Shown here: one piece after another, positions 14,849 through 22,769 of the stretch | How the letters are laid out: every line of letters starts with the position of its first letter | How positions within the stretch are numbered: position 1 is the first letter of the stretch | From: Candidatus Aminicenantota bacterium | GTDB taxonomy: Bacteria; Acidobacteriota; Aminicenantia; Aminicenantales; Aminicenantaceae | Length of the DNA stretch: 38,184 bases | Reading direction: 5' to 3' | Assembly (NCBI GenBank): GCA_020348385.1 | Contig: CP070750.1 | Location: 3,004,798 to 3,042,981 of the forward strand | The notes under the pieces: generated by a model | Database searches by the model: none | The model's input: only the letters and a program-made list of their open reading frames with translations | What the model was told of the DNA's origin: nothing | Position numbers and translations under genes: made by a program

Positions 14849-16519
14849 TTATTTTTTTGTGAATTGGATACGGACTCGACCGGCATCGAGATAAAATCCG
14901 GTGATTTTTTTACCTCTCCCTCTGGTAAATTCCATTTTTCCGTAATCCGACAGAAATTTATCCTTGTCGAAAAGTTTGAGAGGCTCTTCGGGTGCGTTTC
15001 TTTGTTTGAAACGCAGCTTCCCCTGTTCGATAACGAGCACATAGGTCGCCGGGAGTTCGTCGTTATAGTAGGAGCCGGCATACGCTTTGAGCTGTTCCGG
15101 TGTCAGAGGAGCTACCGCAGGGATTTTGTTAAGAGGTATTTCTCGATCTCCGCCGACAATCATCTTGGCTCTCATTGCTTCGTCATCGCCCGGGAAAAAC
15201 TCGATTTCGATTTCCACTGGAGCATCCTTGGATATGAACTTGGACTTTGAGATCGGAATCAAGGAAAACGACATGCCCCTCGCCTCCACAATGAGTTTAT
15301 CCTCCTTGAGTAAGATGTCTGCGATAAAGTATTCCTTTTTGTCGGTGTATTTGCCGACTTTGTTTTTCAGCTCTTCCTGGGCAAGTGTCACGGGAGTTAT
15401 CGTCTCGGCCTTTTTTTCAGGCACCTTTTCTTCTGTGAATTTATCCGCCAGGTAGATATCCGCAACCTGCCGACACAACATGGAAGGATTGATGCTGGCC
15501 AAGTTTGCAAGGCAGATCACAGTGAATTTTTCTTCGGGAAACCGAATCATGTCGGCCCTGAATCCGACAAATGCCCCCCCATGGGCTACCAGCTTCAATC
15601 CTTTGTACTCTCCGACATTGAGCCCGAATGCATATTCCAGCTTCTCCCCGTTGTTCAACACCCCTGTCTGGTGCAAAAGGTCCATCAGCTCTTTCCCCAG
15701 TTTGTTGTTATAGAAGGCCTGGTCCCAAATATAAAGATCTTCGACAGTGGTGAAAACACCCCCATCACCCACGTGATTCAGAGTGGTGTTGAGGATCTTG
15801 AACCCATCTTCGGTTTTGGCGTGGCCGTCGGCCCTCTTTTTAACGATTTTTCTGTAGTCATCGTGATAGTGGGTGTTTTTCATGCCCAAGGGTTTGAAGA
15901 TATGCTCCCGAGCGAACGCGTTGAGGGATTTTCCACTGGCACGGGATACGATGACCCCCAATAAAAAATATCCCGAATTGGAATAGAGAAATTCATCGCC
16001 TGGAACGAAGTTTAACCCTCTTTGTCTTGCTATCATGGCCACGGTTTCTTCCGCTGTGTAAAAATCATCACCGGATTTCCCTGACAGACGCGCCAGTCCG
16101 AGGTAGTCACGGATACCGCTGATGTGATGGACCAGGTGCCTGACTGTGATGGGTTTGTCGTAAGCCGGGAGTTCCGGCAGGTGTTTTCGGATGTCGTCAT
16201 CCAGCGACAGCTTTCCCTGGAGGGAAAGAATGGCGATACAGGCTGCAGTGAACTGCTTGGATGTGGAACCGATTCGGAAGACAATCTCCGGTGTGTTTGG
16301 CACGTCATGTTCCAGATTGGCCATTCCGTAGCCCCGTTTGTAGATGATTTCTCCGTTATGGATTATGGCCATCGACACTCCAGGAGATACCGTTGAATCC
16401 CATTCTACGAAAAGCTTGTCGACTTTTCCCATCCTTTCATCCGCAGTGGCAGATAAACTCAATGTGACGATGAGCACAAAAAGATAAAAAATTTTTCGAG
16501 TTCCTCGCTGGTTTTTCAT
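14849..16519 (-). CDS. Secreted serine hydrolase of the beta-lactamase / PBP4* family
   Basis: A 556-residue protein with a signal peptide (FYLFVLIVTLSLSATA). The penicillin-binding-protein fold is shown by S85-T-S-K88 (nucleophile and base), Y179-S-N181 and the HGG motif in VAHGGAFVGF, which replaces the KTG triad as in many class C-like esterases and peptidases. The catalytic domain takes about residues 30-370. The last ~180 residues look like one or two small beta-rich accessory domains (DUF3471-like). Members act as D-aminopeptidases, esterases or peptidoglycan hydrolases; nothing here argues for antibiotic resistance. It has its own promoter in the divergent region shared with the aldo/keto reductase gene. 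Confidence 0.85.
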   Translation of the reverse strand: MKNQRGTRKIFYLFVLIVTLSLSATADERMGKVDKLFVEWDSTVSPGVSMAIIHNGEIIYKRGYGMANLEHDVPNTPEIVFRIGSTSKQFTAACIAILSLQGKLSLDDDIRKHLPELPAYDKPITVRHLVHHISGIRDYLGLARLSGKSGDDFYTAEETVAMIARQRGLNFVPGDEFLYSNSGYFLLGVIVSRASGKSLNAFAREHIFKPLGMKNTHYHDDYRKIVKKRADGHAKTEDGFKILNTTLNHVGDGGVFTTVEDLYIWDQAFYNNKLGKELMDLLHQTGVLNNGEKLEYAFGLNVGEYKGLKLVAHGGAFVGFRADMIRFPEEKFTVICLANLASINPSMLCRQVADIYLADKFTEEKVPEKKAETITPVTLAQEELKNKVGKYTDKKEYFIADILLKEDKLIVEARGMSFSLIPISKSKFISKDAPVEIEIEFFPGDDEAMRAKMIVGGDREIPLNKIPAVAPLTPEQLKAYAGSYYNDELPATYVLVIEQGKLRFKQRNAPEEPLKLFDKDKFLSDYGKMEFTRGRGKKITGFYLDAGRVRIQFTKK

Positions 16520-16564
16520 ATCCGTCCTCCCTGATGTGTCATCATGGAATTTTCCGAAATGTGA

Positions 16565-16592
16565 ATTATATCCTAAAAATGGGAACAGTCAA
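16565..16592 (-). promoter_or_regulatory. Promoter of the serine hydrolase gene
   Basis: Minus strand: TTGACT (16592-16587), 16-bp spacer, perfect TATAAT (16570-16565). The start codon at 16519 follows, preceded by an AGGGAGGA-type ribosome-binding site. The same ~157-bp divergent region must also hold the promoter of the gene at 16677, where only TATATAAG at 16630-16637 stands out. Confidence 0.6.
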
Positions 16593-16676
16593 AACAAGGT
16601 TGGTTAAACTCTGCCCTGATAATGACGTATATATAAGTGTTATTCATCTCCTTAAGATTAAAGAAAGGATAGGATT

Positions 16677-18026
16677 ATGCCCAAAAAAAGAGCCCGAATT
16701 TCTCGATTGAGCCGGCGTAGATTTATCCATTCATCTCTATCAGCTGCTGCCGGCTTAGGAATTGCAGGAAAAAATAAGCTTTTCGGAGGCACTAGCCAGG
16801 AGGCCGCGGAAGAAAAATCCAGGATCAGGGAATACAGGATCTTGGGACGTACAGGATTTAAAGCATCGGATATCGGATTCGGCGCAGGGAACTTGACCGA
16901 TCCAGCCCTTTTCGCAGCCGCACTGGATGCGGGCGTAAACTACATCGATACGGCCGAACACTATGCCCGCGGAAACTCGGAACGGACCATCGGCCAGGTC
17001 ATCAAGGACAGAGATCGAAAAAAACTATTTATTGCCGGAAAGCTAAACTTTAGCATCGGAAAATCCACCAAAGAAGGGCTCAAAGAAAGGGCACATAAAT
17101 GTCTGGAAAGGCTCCAAACTGACTACCTCGACTGCTTGATGATTCACATGACACCCACTTTAGACCAAGTGACTCATGAAGGATACCATGAAGCCATCAA
17201 AGAACTAAGAGCTGAAGGCAGGGTCAAATACACCGGCCTGTCCAACCACGGCATCGAATACCGGTGGGCGGGATTCATCAAGGATCCCATGGAAAAGGTT
17301 ATCCTGGCCGCTGCAGAAGATGGACGGTTCGATGTGGTGCTATTCACCTACAACTTCATCCAGAAGGAACAAGGCGACAGAATCCTGAAGGCATGCCGAG
17401 AGAAAAATATGGGAACGACCCTGATGAAGACCGATCCTGTAAGATCTTATAATGATATCGAAAGCATGTACGCTCGGATGAGAGAGCTAGGAAGGGTCAC
17501 GGAGGCAGCAGATAAAATAATAAATGAGTTTAAGGCTTATGCGGATAAAACAAGGGAATTTGCAAAAAAATACGGGATGAGTGGAGACAAACAGGTCCGG
17601 GGAGCAGCCATCAAGTTCTGCCTCAGTAATCCAGACATACATTCCGTGTGTCCGACCATAAACACACACGAAGACCTGGAGTTTTATTTATCTCTTTCAG
17701 GAGGAAAACTCGAACCGGTCGAGGAAGAAATGCTGGCTGATTACAAATCTCATACCGGGAGCCTGTACTGCCGGCATGCCTGTGGGGAGTGCGAATCCCA
17801 CTGTCCGCATGACGTTCCTGTTAATTCCATCATGCGCTACCAGCATTACTTCATGAGCCATGGACGGGAAAAACACGCGATGGAAAAGTATGCTGCTCTG
17901 CAGAGAACAAAAGCGGAGGGGTGCATTGACTGTGAAGGATTTTGCGAAAAAGCCTGCCCGTACGGAGTAAAGGTACAGGGGTTGCTGATGGCCGCCCACC
18001 AGACACTATCTCTGGATTCTGCTTAA
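16677..18026 (+). CDS. Tat-exported aldo/keto reductase with C-terminal 4Fe-4S ferredoxin domain
   Basis: A 449-residue protein. The N-terminus has a twin-arginine signal (LSRRRFIHSSLSAAAGLGIAG), indicating folded, cofactor-loaded export. Residues ~52-340 are an aldo/keto reductase barrel with the tetrad Asp91, Tyr96 (DTAEHY), Lys122 (AGKLN) and His157 (MIHM). The C-terminal ~90 residues carry two cysteine clusters, CRHACGECESHCPHDVP and CIDCEGFCEKACP, fitting one or two iron-sulfur clusters. This is the fused AKR-ferredoxin type common in anaerobes. Substrate and electron partner are unknown. The gene ends 10 bp before the convergent HxH-repeat gene. Confidence 0.9.
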   Translation: MPKKRARISRLSRRRFIHSSLSAAAGLGIAGKNKLFGGTSQEAAEEKSRIREYRILGRTGFKASDIGFGAGNLTDPALFAAALDAGVNYIDTAEHYARGNSERTIGQVIKDRDRKKLFIAGKLNFSIGKSTKEGLKERAHKCLERLQTDYLDCLMIHMTPTLDQVTHEGYHEAIKELRAEGRVKYTGLSNHGIEYRWAGFIKDPMEKVILAAAEDGRFDVVLFTYNFIQKEQGDRILKACREKNMGTTLMKTDPVRSYNDIESMYARMRELGRVTEAADKIINEFKAYADKTREFAKKYGMSGDKQVRGAAIKFCLSNPDIHSVCPTINTHEDLEFYLSLSGGKLEPVEEEMLADYKSHTGSLYCRHACGECESHCPHDVPVNSIMRYQHYFMSHGREKHAMEKYAALQRTKAEGCIDCEGFCEKACPYGVKVQGLLMAAHQTLSLDSA

Positions 18027-18036
18027 GTTCAGAGTT

Positions 18037-18399
18037 TTAAAACCACTTTTCGATCGTGTATTGGTGGCTGTGGCCGCTGGATACAGAATCGGTAATATCA
18101 ACACTATTTCCGCTGTTAACGCTCTGAAGCTGTGCCTGGCTCATGGTAAAGTTGTGCGTATGGCCGGAAGCGGATGATGTTTGACGTGTGATCCCGGCAG
18201 CAGGGGGATTTTCGATATCACTTCTATTGATCGTTATCCTGTGGGTATGGCCAGAATTCGATGTTGACGTAAATGTTTTCTGATTGGCATCGTCAGAAGC
18301 ATTGGGTGAAGCAGGGCTTTTACAACTATTAAAGCTCATAAAAAAAAGCGCTCCAAGGGCGCCTCCACATGCAGTCTTGAGAAAATCTTTTCGGGTCAT
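18037..18399 (-). CDS. Small exported protein with three GHxH repeats
   Basis: A 120-residue protein. The N-terminus TRKDFLKTACGGALGALFF resembles a Tat signal with RK in place of RR, and Cys26 (FNSCKS) could be lipidated. The mature part is Ser/Thr/Asn-rich and contains three copies of SGH[TS]H followed by a hydrophobic-Thr-hydrophobic triplet: His51/53 (GHTHRITI), His80/82 (GHTHNFTM) and His110/112 (GHSHQYTI), spaced 29 and 30 residues apart. HxH motifs of this kind coordinate iron in trimeric phage tail fibres, so metal binding, perhaps in a trimer, is a reasonable inference. No function is known to me. AGGAGGGA precedes the ATG. A minus-strand TATAAT is at 18450-18445. Confidence 0.7.
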   Translation of the reverse strand: MTRKDFLKTACGGALGALFFMSFNSCKSPASPNASDDANQKTFTSTSNSGHTHRITINRSDIENPPAAGITRQTSSASGHTHNFTMSQAQLQSVNSGNSVDITDSVSSGHSHQYTIEKWF

Positions 18400-18514
18400 T
18401 GTATTTCCCTCCTAAATTTTTCTATTACTATTATTCCTATGGATATTATAGTGTTATTATGGCATTTGAATCATTTTTCGTCAAGTAGGTGTGTCAACCG
18501 GGGATGACATTGGT

Positions 18515-18543
18515 TTGCCGAACGCAATTTTTGGCGATATAAT
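18515..18543 (+). promoter_or_regulatory. Promoter of the cupin gene
   Basis: TTGCCG at 18515-18520, 17-bp spacer, perfect TATAAT at 18538-18543. The cupin ATG at 18581 is preceded by AAAGGAG. The rest of the 181-bp divergent region is AT-rich without other clear signals. Confidence 0.65.
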
Positions 18544-18580
18544 AATTAAAAAGCTTATATACCTTGAAAGGAGATACTAA

Positions 18581-18916
18581 ATGTCAGAAGCATTGTACAA
18601 GGCTCAACCGGTAGCGATAAAGGATGCCATCGAATACGCCTCGGATTCGGTCGTCAGCAAAATGCTCATCAAAAAAGAGGTGGGGAATCTAACCCTTTTT
18701 GCCTTCGACAAAGGACAATCACTGAGTGAACACACAGCGCCCTTCGATGCCGCTGTTCAGATCCTAGACGGAACGGCCGAAATCATCATCGGCGGCGAAT
18801 CGCACATTCTGAATGAAGGGGAATTTGTCATCATGCCGGCGGACATCCCCCATGCTGTCAAAGCATCGGAAAAGTTCAAGATGCTTTTGACAATGATCAA
18901 GGAAAAGAAGAGCTAA
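18581..18916 (+). CDS. Single-domain cupin protein
   Basis: A 111-residue cytoplasmic protein with one conserved beta-barrel cupin domain. The first cupin motif is partly present (SLSEHTAPFDAAVQILDGTAEI), with His and the GT pair in the usual place. The second reads GEFVIMPADIPHAVKA, with the metal-ligand His in IPHAV. The usual second His of motif 1 is absent, so metal binding may be weak. Small stand-alone cupins serve as isomerases, dioxygenases or ligand-binding proteins, and this sequence does not decide. It is followed after 51 bp by the carboxypeptidase gene and may be cotranscribed with it. Confidence 0.85.
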   Translation: MSEALYKAQPVAIKDAIEYASDSVVSKMLIKKEVGNLTLFAFDKGQSLSEHTAPFDAAVQILDGTAEIIIGGESHILNEGEFVIMPADIPHAVKASEKFKMLLTMIKEKKS

Positions 18917-18967
18917 ACCGACGGAGATAAAGAAACCAAAAGAATCGATTCTCGTATTATTCCATAT

Positions 18968-19954
18968 ATGGGCATCGACAAAATTTCTTTTAAAGGTCTC
19001 CATCTCCTTTTAGCAACGACCCTTTGTATTGTTGTATTCCCAACATTAAGCAGAGCAAACAATACAGATTTAGCGTTCAAAGAAGTGTTTTCGAAGTCCC
19101 AGGCCGAGCCAGGTGAAGCCTTTTACTTCTTCATTCCTCAAATCTCAGATGACGAAAATCAATACACCTATGTCTATGACACAAAGCTTGACCGGCTCTT
19201 GTATTTCCCAAAGGATAAAGACCTTATCGACAAAATCGAGGGCTCGGGAATAGATCCAGAAAATTGGCCAGGGATTTTGAATAAATTCATCCTCAACATC
19301 GACCCTGATGTGCGACAGGGCACAAGCGAGAAATCTACCCGGTTAAAGGTTATCGAACTGGATAACAATTGGGTAAAATTCACCCTCGATGGAAGACATA
19401 TCGTCTTGCCCCGAGAACTCATGGTGGAGGAATGGGGACAAAAGAATTTTCCGTTGGGTGAGGAAATTGTTAATAAGAATGCTGCACTGCCACAAGAATA
19501 TGCGCCGGATGATCTGATCAAAATCCATCAAAAATGGAATTTCCATACGCCAGATAATCCCAAATATCTCAGAAAATACGTAGCCTACATGATCGAGCAG
19601 ATGCTCCAGAATGCCGAGGAACAGGGTGTCCACATCCGAGTTTTTTCGGCCTACAGATCCCATGACAAGCAGCGATACCTTTATCTGAAAGCTATCTCGC
19701 ATTATGGGAAGGGCCAGAATAGGGTGGCCAAACCTGGACACAGCGAACATCAACTGGGGACCACCGTGGATTTATGCGGACTGAATCCACAAACTGTTCT
19801 GAACCCGAATTTTGATCGCAACAAGGAAGGCCGATGGTTGAGAGAAAATGCCCCGAAATTCGGGTTTTACCAGTCTTATACCAAGGAAAATCAACATCTG
19901 ACGGGATACATTCCTGAACCGTGGCACTACAGATTCCTCCATAAACCGCACTAA
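18968..19954 (+). CDS. Secreted D-alanyl-D-alanine carboxypeptidase, VanY type (peptidase M15B)
   Basis: A 328-residue protein with an N-terminal signal (LHLLLATTLCIVVFPTLSRA) and a ~150-residue N-terminal region of unknown role. The M15 zinc domain covers ~170-328. It shows VFSAYRSHDKQ, then the metal motif SEHQLGTTVD with His261 and Asp268, and EPWHYRF with the catalytic Glu317 and the third ligand His320. The family removes the terminal D-Ala from peptidoglycan stem peptides in the periplasm. The ribosome-binding site before 18968 is poor, so translation may depend on the upstream cupin gene. Nothing nearby resembles a vancomycin-resistance cluster. Confidence 0.9.
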   Translation: MGIDKISFKGLHLLLATTLCIVVFPTLSRANNTDLAFKEVFSKSQAEPGEAFYFFIPQISDDENQYTYVYDTKLDRLLYFPKDKDLIDKIEGSGIDPENWPGILNKFILNIDPDVRQGTSEKSTRLKVIELDNNWVKFTLDGRHIVLPRELMVEEWGQKNFPLGEEIVNKNAALPQEYAPDDLIKIHQKWNFHTPDNPKYLRKYVAYMIEQMLQNAEEQGVHIRVFSAYRSHDKQRYLYLKAISHYGKGQNRVAKPGHSEHQLGTTVDLCGLNPQTVLNPNFDRNKEGRWLRENAPKFGFYQSYTKENQHLTGYIPEPWHYRFLHKPH

Positions 19955-19968
19955 TAACTACGCCTGCT

Positions 19969-20032
19969 GTTCGAGATCGAACATATCGTATCCCTTGATT
20001 GTTCGAAACCCAGGAATTAGTATTGGTATATT
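19969..20032 (+). promoter_or_regulatory. Palindromic site and extended -10 promoter before the beta-propeller operon
   Basis: Inverted repeat GTTCGA-GA-TCGAAC at 19969-19982, with another TTCGAA at 20002-20007. TGGTATATT at 20024-20032 fits an extended -10 (TG-N-TATATT), and its downstream bases TTTTGCTGG recall the kinase promoters. The palindrome may be an operator. Functions are inferred from position only. Confidence 0.4.
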
Positions 20033-20068
20033 TTTTGCTGGTAAGAAATGGGAATGGAGGTGAAAACG

Positions 20069-21124
20069 ATGAAAAACTTGCATCTTCTATTCGTCTGTTT
20101 AATTTTGGCTTTTCCCTTGACCGCGGGTGAAACCATCCCCCTGAAAGACATCACAAATCCTGGATACTCTTTTCATGTCGACGGAAACGAGCTTTTTTTG
20201 GTGAATGGCCATTCCATTTTTGTCTACGATCTCGACCCGGTTAAGCTGAAATTTCAGATCGGCCAGAAAGGGGATGGCCCTTCTGATTTTAAATATCGTC
20301 CGCTCCTGTATGTATATCCGGATTCTATAGTTGCCCTCGATTACACCAAGACCCTGTGGTTCTCCCGAAAAGGCGAATTATTAAAAATAAAAGATTATGG
20401 TGACTTCGCCGATTTCAATCTCGGCCAGGAAATGCGTCTGCTACCTGTAAAGAATCATTACATCCGGATCGTCGCAGACCATGATCTATGCACCCAATCC
20501 GTGTATTTGCTGAACGACAAGTTCGAACAGATTGCCCTCCTGCATGAAGGATTATTCGATTGGTGGCCACCCAGTCTAAGGGATCCTGCCAAAACGGAGA
20601 ATTTTAAATTGATCAGCCACAGCATGGATGCTGAAGTCTCGGGTGATCGAGTCTTTATATTTGACAGCCACAGGGGATTTTTTTTAAAAGCTTTTGACAA
20701 TACAGGGCAGTTACTGAATACTGTCAGTCACAACAGCGAACGGTGCAAAAGGATCACCGATGAATATAAGACAAAAGCAATAAACTTTCTTTTGGATTCA
20801 AATCGCAGTGACTATTACAAAAAAATTCCCAATGAGGCATTCGTTTTTTATACCTTTTATCCCCCAATCGAGTCACTCCGGACGGCTGAAAATTTCTTGT
20901 TTGCCACAACCTATATAGAAAAGGATCAAGGACACGAAATTGTTGTGATGGATCTAACAGGCCAAATCGTCAAAAGGATCTATCCCCTTTTGCCAAGTTT
21001 TAAATACACCAAGTCGCTGTTGGCCAAGGACCTTTATTCATTCGATCAGGGCAAACTTTACCAGCTTGTCCAAAACAAAACTACAAAGCACTGGGAACTT
21101 CATATTAGTTCGATAGACTACTGA
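20069..21124 (+). CDS. Secreted six-bladed beta-propeller protein
   Basis: Translation is placed at 20069, where GGAGGTG (20057-20063) sits just upstream; an in-frame ATG at 20048 lacks such a site. The 351-residue product has a signal peptide (MKNLHLLFVCLILAFPLTAG) and repeated beta-strand units such as GNELFLVNGHSIFVYDLD, GQKGDGPSDFKY and RVFIFDSHRGFFLKAFD, characteristic of NHL-like six-bladed propellers in secreted proteins of Bacteroidota and Acidobacteriota. No catalytic residues are evident; such proteins usually bind peptides, glycans or partner proteins. It is the first gene of a same-strand run of exported proteins reaching 28431. Confidence 0.7.
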   Translation: MKNLHLLFVCLILAFPLTAGETIPLKDITNPGYSFHVDGNELFLVNGHSIFVYDLDPVKLKFQIGQKGDGPSDFKYRPLLYVYPDSIVALDYTKTLWFSRKGELLKIKDYGDFADFNLGQEMRLLPVKNHYIRIVADHDLCTQSVYLLNDKFEQIALLHEGLFDWWPPSLRDPAKTENFKLISHSMDAEVSGDRVFIFDSHRGFFLKAFDNTGQLLNTVSHNSERCKRITDEYKTKAINFLLDSNRSDYYKKIPNEAFVFYTFYPPIESLRTAENFLFATTYIEKDQGHEIVVMDLTGQIVKRIYPLLPSFKYTKSLLAKDLYSFDQGKLYQLVQNKTTKHWELHISSIDY

Positions 21125-21201
21125 CTTGTTGCCAATACATCCTTTTTTAACCGGGATATTTGGCAGTTCAATCATATTAAAAACAAGGAGGAGGAATTAA
21201 G

Positions 21202-21600
21202 ATGAAACGAAGGGATTTTATAGGAAAAACAGGGTGCGGGGTTGCCGGTATGGTTTCGGCTCCGATCTGGCTTCATGCGGCACAGGAAGGAGAGCAGCCG
21301 AAAAAACGCAAATACAAGATCGATATCGAGATCTATGAAGCCAGAGAAGATTCCTGGTGTCACAAAAAAGGGGACAAATTCGAATACCCCAAGGATATCG
21401 GTAAAATCTGCCCCTGGTTGTTATCCAGCATGCATGATTTCCTGCGGCTGTTGAATAACGGCGTAACCCTGTCCTGGAAGTACGAGGATACGCCCTATGA
21501 AAAGGTCATCGACCCCGATGGTGTCACGACCGAGTATGTCCGCTGTCCCGATCCCACGGCTGATCTGGTGGCCAAGATCACCCGCACTCTGATCCCCTGA
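21202..21600 (+). CDS. TIGR04076-family protein with Tat signal
   Basis: A 132-residue protein. MKRRDFIGKTGCGVAGMVSA is a twin-arginine signal. The remaining ~95 residues match, as I remember it, the small family TIGR04076: YEAREDSWCHKKGDKFEYP, GKICPWLLSSMHDFLRLL and DGVTTEYVRCPDPT. Cys53, Cys70 and Cys115 are conserved-looking and could bind a metal or a cofactor. Family function is unknown. Most members I recall are short cytoplasmic proteins; export here is notable and suits a folded, metal-loaded protein. AGGAGGAGG precedes the ATG. Gaps of 77 bp to each neighbour are compatible with one operon. Confidence 0.75.
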   Translation: MKRRDFIGKTGCGVAGMVSAPIWLHAAQEGEQPKKRKYKIDIEIYEAREDSWCHKKGDKFEYPKDIGKICPWLLSSMHDFLRLLNNGVTLSWKYEDTPYEKVIDPDGVTTEYVRCPDPTADLVAKITRTLIP

Positions 21601-21676
21601 TCGCTTCTTCCAACAATAGATCAAACAGTTGGATTCATCCATTTCAATAGGGGGAAATCGGCACAGGAGGGTTTTT

Positions 21677-22759
21677 ATGAAAAATGGATTAACTTGCTTG
21701 GCAATCATCCTGGCATTGCTGTTTGTCTCTCTTCCTAACTCCTCAGCCCAAAAGAAAGAATCCGCCAGGATAAAATCGGCTGCAGAAGTGATGGCCAAAT
21801 TTATCGAAGAGAATGGATCGATAGCTGCTCGGGACAAATTCAAAGAGCTTGTCGCATTAAAAGATGTGGAATACGCATTCAAGGAATCCGAGTTTCTGAG
21901 TTTAGGATATGATCTTCTTCGGGCAGGGAAGGCCGTCGATGCCATTGAAGTTTTCAAGCTTACCGCTGAAATCTTCCCTCATTCTTATAACACCTTAATG
22001 AGCCTGGGAAGAGCCTATCGAAAAATCGGGGATCATGAGCAAGACCGAAAAAGTGTCGAAAAAGCCTTTGCACTGCAGAACCGAAGTCTTCTTGCCGAGT
22101 TTTTGAAGAAAAACAAGGATAGATTGGCGAAAACAGCCGAAGAAGTCATCGAAAGACACCTGAAGGCTATAGGCGGCCGGGAGAACCTCGAGAGAATCAA
22201 AACCATGGTCATCACATATTCAGGATATGATACCGTCGATCAAGACACCTTGATTACCCGCTATTACAAATATCCTCATTTTATCCGCCAAGACAACGCT
22301 AACTCTGGAATTTCTATCGCTACAAATGGAGAGAATGTCTGGAGAATCTCTTCGGGAAAATGGGAAGAGCTGACAGATTCCAACTGGGTTTATATTCCGG
22401 ATATTTACGGAGACTTTATCGATTACAACAAGAGAGGCATCTCCTATGACCTGCTGGGAGTCGAGGCCATCGACCGGAACATTTACTATCATTTGGTCAA
22501 AAGATACGAAGATGGTGAGACGAGAGACTATTATTTCTCTGCGGAAACAGGCCTGTTCCGAATAGAACGCCGCGACTTCGGGGTCGGGAAGGATATCAAA
22601 AGCCATTGGGACTACCGCCATCATGAAGAGATTTTAATCCCGCATCTCTTTGTCGTGACATTGGATGTCGGTTTCGGGCAAACACACGGTGGCATCCTCA
22701 AGGATATCGAGATCAACGTTCCTCTTGAGGATTCCCTGTTCCTGAAAAAGGAAAAATAG
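21677..22759 (+). CDS. Secreted TPR protein with LolA-like C-terminal domain
   Basis: The frame opens at 21629, but AGGAGGG six bases before the ATG at 21677 and the signal peptide that follows (MKNGLTCLAIILALLFVSLPNSSA) fix the start at 21677, giving 360 residues. Residues ~60-115 contain TPR-like helices (AGKAVDAIEVFKLTAEIFPH, YNTLMSLGRAYRKIGDHEQD). The rest, from VIERHLKAIGGRENLERIKT onward, has the alternating strands of outer-membrane lipoprotein-sorting (LolA/LolB-like) domains, with YYFSAETGLFRIERR typical of the 'converted to a half-barrel' repeat. Such domains hold lipids or lipoproteins. Only 10 bp separate it from the next gene, so they are cotranscribed. Confidence 0.65.
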   Translation: MKNGLTCLAIILALLFVSLPNSSAQKKESARIKSAAEVMAKFIEENGSIAARDKFKELVALKDVEYAFKESEFLSLGYDLLRAGKAVDAIEVFKLTAEIFPHSYNTLMSLGRAYRKIGDHEQDRKSVEKAFALQNRSLLAEFLKKNKDRLAKTAEEVIERHLKAIGGRENLERIKTMVITYSGYDTVDQDTLITRYYKYPHFIRQDNANSGISIATNGENVWRISSGKWEELTDSNWVYIPDIYGDFIDYNKRGISYDLLGVEAIDRNIYYHLVKRYEDGETRDYYFSAETGLFRIERRDFGVGKDIKSHWDYRHHEEILIPHLFVVTLDVGFGQTHGGILKDIEINVPLEDSLFLKKEK

Positions 22760-22769
22760 GAGGGGAAAA

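Noticed and set aside
15581..15964. 127-codon plus-strand reading frame
   Set aside because: Antisense to the serine hydrolase, which has a signal peptide, SxxK, YxN and HGG motifs in order.
14849..16519. Beta-lactamase-type antibiotic resistance
   Set aside because: HGG in place of KTG, the long C-terminal extension and the context of other peptidases fit a PBP4*-like esterase or peptidase better.
18968..19954. Vancomycin-resistance cluster around the VanY-type gene
   Set aside because: No ligase, dehydrogenase or VanX-type dipeptidase nearby; M15B carboxypeptidases are ordinary cell-wall enzymes.
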